Positions 54,601 through 62,100 of a stretch of 64,000 nt of DNA are shown here, one piece after another. The DNA is taken from assembly GCF_000332975.1 (NCBI RefSeq), contig NZ_BANR01000005.1, forward strand, positions 248,001-312,000. Reading direction: 5' to 3'. Below the pieces are notes generated by a model, which was given only the letters and a program-made list of their open reading frames with translations, made no database searches and was not told where the DNA came from. The position numbers and the translations under genes are program-made. The stretch's first letter is position 1. Each line of letters begins with the position of its first letter. The stretch comes from Gordonia aichiensis NBRC 108223. GTDB taxonomy: Bacteria; Actinomycetota; Actinomycetes; Mycobacteriales; Mycobacteriaceae.

Positions 54601-57600
54601 GACACGGTATGGGCGATGCGCAACCTGCCGTCGACACCGGCCTCGCGGGCAAGTGTGATCGCGGGCTCGAAGACTTTCTCCCGGTGGTTGAGCTGCATGT
54701 TGGTCAGCCCGCGGTAGGGCGTGATCACACCCTTGGGTTTGCCCGTGGAACCCGACGTGTAAATGACGTACGCGGGATGATCGGGGTCGACGCGCGGCGC
54801 CACCCAGGCCGGTGTCGCCGGCGCGGGGAGATCGTCGACTGTCAGCATGGGGACGTCGACCGCATCGAATCGATCTGCCACCGAACTGTGCGTCAGGACC
54901 AGCAGCGGAGACGCATCGGCGATGATGCTGTGCAGCCTGGCATCGGGATGGTCGAGTTCGAGCGGCAGGTACGCGCCACCGGCCCTGAGAATTGCGAACA
55001 GCGCGACGACAGTCTCGATGGAGCGTGGAATGGCGAGCGCGACAACCGTTTCTGCTCCGACTCTGTGCTCTGCGAGTACGTGCGCGACACGGTCGACCTC
55101 GGCGTCGAGTTGTGCATAGGTCATGCGGGTGTCACCACAGACGAGTGCGTCCGCGTCGGGGATCGTCGTGGCACGCTCGGCGAGCAGGCCCGACACCGTG
55201 GTGTCGGGCAGCCGGTGCTGCGGGCCGATAAGCGGGAGGTCGGTGTCCAGTGAGAGGTCGAGCGAGGCGAGCGAGGCGTCGAGATCGCGTCCGAGGAGTT
55301 CCAGGGTTCGCCGGAATCGCGTAACGAAGCCCTCGGCGTCACGATGGTCGATCAGGTCGTCGCGGTACTCGAGTCGGAAGCGAATCGACGCACCGGGTGT
55401 GACTACGAGCGCGAGAGGGTAGTGGGTGTGGTCGAGGCTGCCCTCGCCGATGACGTCGTGCAGCGACGACTGCTCGCGTTCCTCCTCCTCGGTGCGGAAG
55501 TTCTGCAGCACGTACAGGACATCGAACAGCACAGGGTGGCCGGTTTCGCGTTGCAGCCGAGCCAGTCCGATGTGGTCGTAGGCCATCAGCGCCACGCGTT
55601 CGTCCTGTCCGCGTCGCAGGAAGTCGCGGACCGATTCCTGCGGATGCAACACCGTACGCACCGGCACGGTGTTGAGGAAGAGTCCGATCACGGTGTCGAG
55701 GCCGGGCACCTCGGTCGGTCGTCCCGCGACAGTCGAACCGAAGGCGACGTCGGCCACGCCGAGTACACGCGACAGCGTGAGCGACAGTGCGCCTGAGAGC
55801 ACGGTGTTGAGGGTGACCCCTGCGGCCCGCGCGTCCGCGCGAAGTGTCTCAGACGCCGGCGCACCGAGATCGACCTCGATTCGCCGCGGCGCACGAGGGG
55901 TCCCACCCGCGGCTCGGGGCGCGACCAGCGCCGGTTCGACGTAGCCGTCGAGGTGCGCACGCCACGCGTCGAGTGTGTCGGCGTCGGAGGTCTCGGCGAT
56001 CCACGCGAGATAGTCGCGCAGTGAGGCCTCGGGTGTCGTGGCCGGGGTGCCTTCGAGGTGGGCGAGCAATCGCGACACGACGAGCCCACCCGACCAGCCG
56101 TCCCAGAGCAGAAAGCGGCGGTTGACGACGATGCGATCGTGTCCGCCCGGCAGGTGGATCACCGTGATACGCCACAGTGGTGCGGTGTCGATCGGGATCT
56201 GCCGTGCGCGGTCGGCAGCGAGCGCGGCGTCGAGTTCGACATCGACCACGTCGTCGGAGAGTTCGACGAGATCGACCTCCTCGACCACCGGGTCGACCTC
56301 CGCGCGGATGATCTGCACGGGCGTGCCGTCGATGTCGACGAACGCCGCCCGCAACTCGGGGTTCTCGTCGATCAGCGACTGCGCCGCCCGCCGCAGGGCC
56401 GTGACGTCGACACGGTGGCCGAGATCGAGCCAGAACTGCGCGCTGTAGATGTCGTCGGAGGCGTCGACCTGCGACTGGAAGAACAACCCCTCCTGCAGCG
56501 GTGTCAGCGGCCAGACGTCGTCGAGGGTTCCGTGCTCGTGGCTGAGTCGCTCGAGTGCGACGTCGTCGAGGGTCACGAGTCGTCGGTCCGCACCGGCCAC
56601 CACACGCTCGGCGATCGCCTGAGCGAGTGCGTCGGCGCGTTCGATCACCTTGGGATCGACGTCGACGATCACCTCCCATCCGGTTGCGTCGCGGGGGTCA
56701 CCGGGCGACAGTCTGATCGAGACCGGGTGTGCGGTCGGCAGCCCGTAATGGCCGACGAGCACGTCGGGTTCGACGATCTGTCCCGCGGCTGCGGCGCTCG
56801 CCAACGCCACGCCGACCTGCGGTGAGAGGAAGCGAAGCACGTCGAAGCCCGGACCGTTGTCGTGGAACCCGTTGGGAGCGGACGGATTCGACAGGTCCAG
56901 GCGCACCGGCTCGAGCGCCTGCAGTGGCCCGACCGTGCGGGCGCCGTCGACCTCTCGCAGGTCGACGACGACATCGATCGCGAGTTCACGAGGCGCGCGC
57001 AAACCGAAGACGTCGACGACCGCTGCGGTCAGGGCCGTGACGAGGGTGTCACGACCGGGTCGCTCGACGTTCGCGTCGTCGACGTGGATCCGCGCCGTGA
57101 TCGTCGGTCGCTCGGCGCGCGGCCGTGTGACGTCGCTTCCCCCGCCCTCCGATGTCGACTCGGCGACGCCGCCCGGCTGGGTGTCCTCGCCGCCGATACG
57201 CGGCAGTGTTGCGCCGGGCGTCAGGACCTCCAGGTAGTGGGGTAGCGCGCTCACATCGGCGGAACGGCGCGCCAATCCCGTTGCCACCGCGCGGAGTTCG
57301 GCGTCTGGAGTGTCGATCTCGATATGTCTGCCCGCGGCGGCGTCGTCGAGCGCGGTCTGGAGGTCGGAACGCAGGATCTGCGCAGAGACCGGGTCGACGA
57401 GCGCAGCGTCGAAGACACCGACCACCTCGCCGGTGGGCGGTACGAGGGTCAGTCCGTGCGTTGACGGCTCGTCGGGGACGACATCGGCCGTCGACACGGC
57501 GAGCTCGGCCTCCTGCGGGGGTTGGGTGGTCAACGTCCACAGGATCGGTGCTGGTCGGCTCACCGTGGTCCGCAGGGCGGGGTGCGCCGCGAGGAGGGCT

Positions 57601-59198
57601 GCGGCGATCTCGCGGAGAGTGTCCGCGGTGACCGATGGTGCTGCAGCGGCACGAACGACGCGCGGCGGCAACACGTCCGGGTCGATCCGGTCTTCACGCA
57701 GCCGTGCAACGGCAGGGGTGAGCGGTATGGCCCCTCCTGCGTCGGTCGTGCTCCGTTCCGGTACAAGTGCGGATGCGTCGAGTCTTCCGTTTGCGGTGAA
57801 GGTACGCAGTCGTGCCCGAGGGGCGCGGGCGAGCTCGCGCAGGAAACCCGCGAAGTCGTCGCCGACCCGTCGCGCCTCTTCGGTCGCCTCGACAACGGAT
57901 CGGACCACGACCTCCGCTGGTCGGTCGCGGCGTCTCACCTGGATCTGAATCTCCACGTCGGAGACCGGGCCCGAGGCGAGCGCGTGGACGAACAGCGGAT
58001 ACCCGCCGAGGGTCTGCCGCGAGGTGTTCGCCATGACGTTCACGCCGAGACCGAACATCCGATACGGGCCATCTGTCGGGCTCGCCGGCGCGTCATCGCG
58101 TGCTCGCGCTGCCAGTGCACGGCCGAGATCCTCGCCGCGAAAACGACTATGGGCCACAAGTGCTAACACCGCGCGCTCGGTACGTGCGGCGACATCGGCG
58201 AGGTTGTCGCGGGGATCGGTCTCGACACGCAGCGGGAGCACGCTGGTGACCATCGACGGCGTGGTGCGCACACTGCGGTCGAGACGTCCGGTCACGGGCA
58301 GTGCGAGGACGAGGTCGGTGCGTCCGGTGCGGACATGGGCGAAGGCGGCCACCGCGGCGATGAGCAGGACCGTAGGTCGGACACCGGCATCGCGGGCCGC
58401 AACCCGCAACGGATCGAGGACATCGACCGGGATGTCGAAGCGGGACGCGACGACTCCCCGGCCCGGGGCGACGCCGTCGTCGAGTAGGCGAACCGGTTGG
58501 GGCCGGTCGCCCATCCGCGTGAGCCAATAGTCGGCGTCGGTCGCGAAATCGCTGCCCTCGCGGTACTCGCGCTCGGCACCGAGCACCGCGCGCAGGTGCC
58601 ACTCCCGTCCCGACGCTCCCGATGCGCGCGCCGTGGTGTCGGCTGCGTCGTAGTGCTCCTGTACCGCCTGGGTGAAGAAGCCGAGTCCCATGCCGTCGCA
58701 GACGAGATGGTGAACCTTGAAGAACACCAGTGTCGGCGTCGGGTGACCGGTGTCGGTCCCGGTCCCGGTCCCGGTGCGGATGATCGAGATCTCGATCAGC
58801 GGGTCATGCGCGACATCCATCGGCCGTGCCAACTCCGCAGCCATCCACTCGTGCGCCTCGGCGACGGTCATCTCGCGGAGCGCGACGCCGAAGTCGGTCG
58901 TCGGCAGAATCCGCTGCCGCACGTCGCCGTCCTGCTCGACGAATACCGCGCGGAGGGCTTCGGCGGTGTCAAGTACTGCGAGCAGGCTGCCTCGGAGTCG
59001 GTCGACGTCGATCCGCCCATCGACCTCGACGTAGAGTCCGGTCACGTAGAGCGCGGGATCGTCGGAGGCCTGCATCGACAGATAGATGTCGCGCTGTCCC
59101 GCGAGAACCGGCAGCATGTCGCTCTGCATGTCGGTGCTCACGCCCGTCGCGCAGGCGTCGGCCGTGACGACATCGAGGTGCGGTCGGGTCGAGGTCAC
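45630..59198 (-). CDS. Multimodular siderophore NRPS, ending in an epimerization domain
   Basis: This 4522-residue synthetase reads C1 (25-440, intact HHLVCDG near 162), a decayed epimerization-like domain (about 489-886, HHxxxDG replaced by DAALVDP near 596), C2 (890-1320, motif RFLLWDG near 1028, no histidines), A1 (1333-1836), PCP1 (GGHS near 1884), C3 (HHIATDE near 2074), A2 (2423-2933), PCP2 (GGHS near 2978), C4 (HHIATDE near 3159), A3 (3480-3963), PCP3 (GGDS near 4003), E (4056-4490, HHLVVDG intact). My pocket readings are A1 DMENLGLIN(K), the code known for N5-hydroxyornithine derivatives; A2 DGWVIGAVV(K), unassigned; A3 DAQEGGLVD(K), probably a basic residue. No thioesterase follows. 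The GTG overlaps the upstream NRPS stop (GTGA). Confidence 0.93.
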   Translation of the reverse strand: MTSTRPHLDVVTADACATGVSTDMQSDMLPVLAGQRDIYLSMQASDDPALYVTGLYVEVDGRIDVDRLRGSLLAVLDTAEALRAVFVEQDGDVRQRILPTTDFGVALREMTVAEAHEWMAAELARPMDVAHDPLIEISIIRTGTGTGTDTGHPTPTLVFFKVHHLVCDGMGLGFFTQAVQEHYDAADTTARASGASGREWHLRAVLGAEREYREGSDFATDADYWLTRMGDRPQPVRLLDDGVAPGRGVVASRFDIPVDVLDPLRVAARDAGVRPTVLLIAAVAAFAHVRTGRTDLVLALPVTGRLDRSVRTTPSMVTSVLPLRVETDPRDNLADVAARTERAVLALVAHSRFRGEDLGRALAARARDDAPASPTDGPYRMFGLGVNVMANTSRQTLGGYPLFVHALASGPVSDVEIQIQVRRRDRPAEVVVRSVVEATEEARRVGDDFAGFLRELARAPRARLRTFTANGRLDASALVPERSTTDAGGAIPLTPAVARLREDRIDPDVLPPRVVRAAAAPSVTADTLREIAAALLAAHPALRTTVSRPAPILWTLTTQPPQEAELAVSTADVVPDEPSTHGLTLVPPTGEVVGVFDAALVDPVSAQILRSDLQTALDDAAAGRHIEIDTPDAELRAVATGLARRSADVSALPHYLEVLTPGATLPRIGGEDTQPGGVAESTSEGGGSDVTRPRAERPTITARIHVDDANVERPGRDTLVTALTAAVVDVFGLRAPRELAIDVVVDLREVDGARTVGPLQALEPVRLDLSNPSAPNGFHDNGPGFDVLRFLSPQVGVALASAAAAGQIVEPDVLVGHYGLPTAHPVSIRLSPGDPRDATGWEVIVDVDPKVIERADALAQAIAERVVAGADRRLVTLDDVALERLSHEHGTLDDVWPLTPLQEGLFFQSQVDASDDIYSAQFWLDLGHRVDVTALRRAAQSLIDENPELRAAFVDIDGTPVQIIRAEVDPVVEEVDLVELSDDVVDVELDAALAADRARQIPIDTAPLWRITVIHLPGGHDRIVVNRRFLLWDGWSGGLVVSRLLAHLEGTPATTPEASLRDYLAWIAETSDADTLDAWRAHLDGYVEPALVAPRAAGGTPRAPRRIEVDLGAPASETLRADARAAGVTLNTVLSGALSLTLSRVLGVADVAFGSTVAGRPTEVPGLDTVIGLFLNTVPVRTVLHPQESVRDFLRRGQDERVALMAYDHIGLARLQRETGHPVLFDVLYVLQNFRTEEEEREQSSLHDVIGEGSLDHTHYPLALVVTPGASIRFRLEYRDDLIDHRDAEGFVTRFRRTLELLGRDLDASLASLDLSLDTDLPLIGPQHRLPDTTVSGLLAERATTIPDADALVCGDTRMTYAQLDAEVDRVAHVLAEHRVGAETVVALAIPRSIETVVALFAILRAGGAYLPLELDHPDARLHSIIADASPLLVLTHSSVADRFDAVDVPMLTVDDLPAPATPAWVAPRVDPDHPAYVIYTSGSTGKPKGVITPYRGLTNMQLNHREKVFEPAITLAREAGVDGRLRIAHTVSFAFDMSWEELLWLIEGHEVHIADEQLRADSTALVDYCATHRIDVINVTPTYAAQLFADGLLDGDHVPALVLLGGEAVPEPVWTALRDHPHILGYNLYGPTEYTINTLGAGTDETPTSSVGTPIWNTTAHLLDPWLRPVPAGVPGELYISGAGLARGYLRRPDLTAQRFVADPFSTGGRLYRTGDAMRIRPDGNLDFLGRTDDQVKVRGHRVELAEIDAALTALPQISSSAVVATADPAAPDVKRLVAYVIPADVDTERGRPGVDFAQVRRELGATLPDYMVPTLFATVDAFPMTVNGKLDVKALPAPEVGGTHREPRTELERRLCEIFADVLGLPNTDERCAVGIDDDFFALGGHSMAAMRLVSALRAELGAELAIRDLFEARTPADIALRADLTGSTSDITIGVRPNRIPLSPAQERLWVLYEMDPADISYHYGHVVRLHEPIDTDALSAALRDVLLRHEALRTVFDTTDDGEVYQRVLEPDEIPDVVEIRATDADPTALTRDFLTRPFDLRTNPPIRVQVAGLDSPDAASTVAVVSIAMHHIATDEWSDRPLLADLTAAYAARRTGTSPDFAPLPVQYPDYALWQRDRVSDRAPEQLEFWRDTLAGIPDEAALPRDRPRRPGSPGPAATESTVVDAQTRSALADIAAGRGASMFMVAQAAVATLLYRVGAGPDIALGSPVSGRNDPALDDLIGFFVDTQVLRTDISGHPTFDELIDRVRAVDLAAFDNQDIPFQQIVEHLAPQRVPGRNPLFQASVGYLPFGSMPDRFLGIPATFEHLASVSAKFDLAFTVVDNTDTGELTLALEYATSMFDASTARDLLTRLARILRVVSTAPDIVVDRIDLLEPAEECAIREAERGGEALVGHPTSGDTTGSYSTGSYSTGADTTTVTDLIDHTTRLHSSRTALRDTGGRRVSYADLAVATQRLAGGLVEAGVRRGDVVAVVVPRSMAQLAALQSVLRAGAAYLPIDTDTPADRVATILDDARPAAVIVGGDNPACSDAGYPTLHIDDAMFGYGSAGAADDTLDGAGTAPGATASNGSVARVHPDEAAYVIYTSGSTGRPKGVAVTHRSVVNVLRWRAETMPGGGIGPGDTVLAKTPVGFDGAVWELLLPFTVGASALVAEPGAQRDPQRLADIIGAHGVSTSVFVPSLLEHFVPRLQGLDSLRHLIVGGEALRTDLVDEVLAAAPSVALINAYGPTETTVVVADHTACAVAATRTAPIGRPITGTDLLVLDTSLRRVPDGAVGELYVRGTPLARGYLGRPGRTAAAFVADPTGEVPGGRVYRTGDLVRRRNKELEYLGRTDSQVKVRGSRVELGEIEAALRTLPQVADAVAAVDSDRIVGWIVPGTEGPLDNADVVESVARDLSALLPDYMIPSPLVALESLPLNQSGKLDRRALPVPTVDGTGGTTPRTALESDLAEIFSTVLGTAVTDIHTSFFALGGHSLAAIKVVNLIRGSLGYDIGVRAVFDEPTIAGLGAWLVAHGNAGAAQSRSRTTTLRRRAEMDPVLSFGQAQMLTLAGVSGPTNTYNVPLLWRPDGPSGTTPVEPDVLRAAIGDVVARHEILRTRYPDDRPEVVAAPRVPLRVVSEIAQLHADAAHPFDLATQIPIRVATTREFAVVTIHHIATDEWSAAPLRADLDTAYRARARGTAPDWDELGLQYSDFAAWQRDLLADERGARQMEFWRRALDGSPEELSLPYDRARPPRPSGEGDGVLVGLGTDTVSALKQLAASTGTSMFMVVQTAVAVLLSRLGAGTDIPLGSPVTMRDDDRLDDLVGFFLNTVVLRTDVSGDPTVVDLLARVRAADLSAFENKDVPFEQVVETVARSRSTALNPLFQTMVVYVEGRLPEVIDGDFATTTPLPTTAKFDLSFDFTEDSSGSDPRIGGVIEYSTDLFDRATVESMAQRLVAILEFMAARQDRPLRDLDIRIPAELRELHRPPAPATTFPDLFDAAVARDRDAPALRGPDGSRTFGELDARVRTIAARLAAEGIGPEDVVVVSLPRGVIALEAIFGVLVAGAAYLPIEPDTPPERVEAMTTVARPRRVIDSLDDPVLARGPSGAGAQPDSTPEIVRTAPLRPDHPAYVIFTSGSTGTPKGVVVPHRGLANLFASHRRMLHEPTRRRAGRERLRVGHAWSLAFDASWQPQLWLLDGHEVSIVDAATQRDAQALAAQLRAQRWDFLELTPSYLRQLDGAEESLSAIGFGGEAIPDAQWRRYRELTGTDAYNLYGPTEATVDALVARASDAEDPVVGRPVDGARAYVLDRALMPVPDGVDGELYLAGAGLARGYLGRGDLTAERFVADPFAADGSRMYRTGDTVRWTRDGQLDFRGRGDDQVKIRGFRVELGDVESALASISGVSAALVVARAGRLVGYVVAEGHSAVEPATLRSAVRTVLPDYMVPSAVVVLDELPTLPNGKIDRRGLPEPSFERDVRPPQTDVQQRVCRAVADALELPLEQVGLDDDFAELGGDSIVAMQLVARLRAEGFTLSPRGVMVNRSIVDLADSLEHADTAPTLARVTEGIVPATPVVRWLEELTDSTVEHIGGFHQSALLVVPPGLDVDALTRSLGILVSRHHMLRARLDASSSPWRFEIPEAAPESVAGPDVLVVHHQGSLGDDLEAIARRVRERLDPAAGRMVAAAWVDRGAQPGRLLVAIHHLVVDGVSWRVLVPELLAAYTQLTSGTAPEDVSLAQVSTDFGAWARGLTMLDRSGEADLWRRIGADTDPLALFSRPLDPGRDRQATVARHRVEVDSAVAREVLGPVGARLGVGVDDVLLGAFGAAIGTPTLVDSEGHGRVEHLLPGADLTGTVGWFTAVHPIRVGGTGDAGTQAKDLAAQRATIPDGGVGYGLLRYGSAGVGVDVTDRAGVDLPKAVIEFNYVGRYRDFAFEGWSMAPESVDIGPDDEMPAGYGLIVDVATVDGPDGPRLSATWSHQPGMIDTDTVARLADRWLSALAEVANADIPRPHGVPGGDETCAGEINPDETEGGR
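51949..51978 (-). repeat. 15-bp tandem repeat in an NRPS linker
   Basis: GTGCTGTACGACCCG occurs twice in a row and encodes two GSYST units in the linker between C3 and A2 of the large NRPS. It lies in a flexible region, so length change is likely tolerated. Confidence 0.8.
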
Positions 59199-62100
59199 TG
59201 GTTGACTCCGGATTCTGCGCGTGCCGCGAGCGACTCGAGCGCCGCGCACAGCGCGTCGCCGAGTCCGCGTACGGAGGCGTCATCGAGGTGGTCGGGGAGG
59301 TAACGGAACGTGGCGGCGAGCACAGGACCCGACGACTCGTCACGACAGACGATGTCGATCTCGAGCGGGTACGCAACGCCGAGTTCTGGGTCGGGATCTG
59401 CATGCAGCGCCGTCGATTCCGCCGACGGCTGCCACGCGGCGCCTCCGCCGACGGTGAACCGGCCGAGATAGTTGAGGAGAACCGATGGACGCGACATACC
59501 CGCCAGCGCTGCCGACAGTTGCGGGTTGAGGTAGCGGAGCATGCCGAATCCGGCACCCGCCGATGGCATTTCCGACCACGCGTGCTCGGCGTCCGACACT
59601 GCGTTGCCGATGTCGTCGGTCGCAGGCAAGCGGATCGGTGCGACGGTGGTGAACCAACCGACGGTGTGTGAGAGGTCCGCGTCGACACCGAACTCGTGGG
59701 CATCGCGCCCGTGCCGTTCGGTGTCGATGATCAGATCCCCGGTGCCGAGAACCCGTGTTGCAGCGACCCGTAGGGCGCCGAGCAGTATCGAGGTGATCCC
59801 GACGCCGTGTCGGGTCGGCAGGTCGGAGACGAGTGCCGCCGAGGTGTCGTCGGACACCGTGACGACGTGTCGGTGCTGCTGCGCGATGGTTCCCGGCGTG
59901 GGGAGCCGCCCGGGCACCAGGTCGCCGCCCGGCGCCAGCACGTGGGCCCAGTGGGTCGCCTCGTCGAGCAGGGCCGGATCAGCGGCGCGCTCGGTGAGGG
60001 CTGCGGCGAAGGTGTGCAGCGGGGTCACAGCGGGAATCGGGGAGAGTTCTCGGCCCTCGACGAGAGAATCCCACAGGGTCCGCAGGTCTTCGAGCAGGAT
60101 GCGACGGGAGACGCCGTCGACGGCGAGGTGGTGGATGACCAGGACGAGTCGACCGGCCACCGGTGCGCCGGAGGGATCCGGCGTCAGCCAGGTTGCGGCG
60201 ACCATGAGGCCCGCGGTGGGCCGCAATCTGCCCGCTGCCGCGGCGGATTCGGTCGCCACTGTCGCAGCGATTGCCGTCGGGTCGGTCAGCACGGAGGACT
60301 CGACGGTCACAACGCGCAGAACGTCGTCGACGTCGACTGATCCCGGCGGTGTGCTGTGCATGTCCCACAACACACCCGCGACCACCTGCAACGAACTGCG
60401 CAGTGCCTCATGGGAATCGAGCATTGCGCCGAGAATCGCGCGCAGACCGGCGGTGTCGAGCTCCGGAGGTGTGTCGACGACGAGTGACTGGTTGAACCGG
60501 TCGATGGTGCCGCCGATCTCGCGTAGTCGGTGGACGATCGGCAGCAGCGGGATGGGCGTCGGCTGGGTCGATCCCGCTGCATCGGTGCTCGACGCGCCGG
60601 CCGGTCCGGTCATCGTGATCGCCTCATCGATCCACGTCGCGGCCGTGGCGAGTCCGGCAACGGTGCGGTGGGTGAAGACATCGCGCGGCGAGAAGCGAAT
60701 ACCGCGGCGTCGTGCGCGATTGACCAGCGTGGTCGAGACGATGCTGTCCCCGCCGAGGGCGAAGAAGTCGTCGTCGACGCTCGGCGCAGCGGGGAGCCCG
60801 AGGGTATCGGCGAACACTTCGGCGAGCGCCGACTCGAGACCGGTGAGCGGTGCACGACCGGTTGCGCTGCCGACCTCGGGCTCGGGAAGCGCAGCGGTGT
60901 CCGTCTTTCCGTTGACGGTCAACGGAATCGAGTCGACGACCATCACTGCCGCGGGAACCTCGTGTTCGGGGAGCTCATCGCTGAGTGCGGCGTGCAGTCC
61001 CTCACTCGTCAGGTTCTCTCCGACGGCGTAGGCGAGGATCCGGTCGGCACCGCTTGGCCCGGGACGCGTCAGGACGGCGACATCCCGCACACCGGGCAGG
61101 CCTGCGAGTGCTGCGCGAACCTCGCCCAACTCGATACGGAAGCCACGGATCTTGACCTGAGTGTCGGCGCGACCGAGATAGATCAGTGTTCCCTGTCTCG
61201 TGCACCGGAAGAGATCTCCGGTGCGGTACAGCACACGCCCGTCACCTGCCGGACTGGCGACAAAACGGGTTGCCTGCACCGCGGGACGCTGCAGATATCC
61301 GGCGGTGACCTGGGGGCCGCCGAGGTACAACTCGCCTGTTGCGCCGGTCGGCACGGGCCGCAGATAGCCGTCGAGGAGAAGACCGGTGAATCCGGGCAGC
61401 AGGGCACCGACATCATGACCCGTCGCTGCGTCCACGTGGTGCTCGTCGATCGCGAGATAGGTGGCGTGGACGGTGATCTCGGTGATTCCGTACATGTTGA
61501 CCAGCGTCGTGAGCGGGTGGCGACGGGCGAACTCGCGCAGACGTGGCAGATCGAGTGCCTCGCCGCCGAAGATCACGTAGCGCAGCGACTCGAGAAAGTG
61601 CTCCGTCGAGGCGGGGTCAGAATCTATGGAGTCCGAATCTGTGGCGTCGGAATCTACGGCGTCGAGAGCGAAGAAGGCGGAGGGTGTCTGGTTGAGCACC
61701 GTCACGCCCTGCTCGCGAACGAGAGATGCGAGGTCGACCGGTGACCGGGTCGTGAGGCGGTCGGGTATGACGATGTGGGCTCCTGTCGACAGCGGGCCCC
61801 ACAGTTCCCACACCGAGAAATCGAATGCGTAGGAGTGGAAGAGCGTCCACACATCGTTCTCGTCGACGTCGAACAGATCGGCCGTGGCGTCGAGTAGCGC
61901 GACCACATTGCCGTGGCTGACGGTGACGCCCTTGGGCATCCCGGTGGAACCCGAGGTGAAGATCACGTATGCGGGATCGGCGTCGGATACGTCCTCGTCG
62001 ACGAACGATGGTGTGTACGAACCTGAATCGTCGATGTTCCACAGGTAGTCGGCGTCGACGACAACGGTGGGACGCGCCTCGGCGAGTGTCGTGGTGATCC

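Noticed and set aside
59199..59249. 17-codon N-terminal extension of the large NRPS
   Set aside because: It overlaps the end of the upstream NRPS gene; the GTG at 59198 with a GTGA overlap fits the coupling used elsewhere in the locus.
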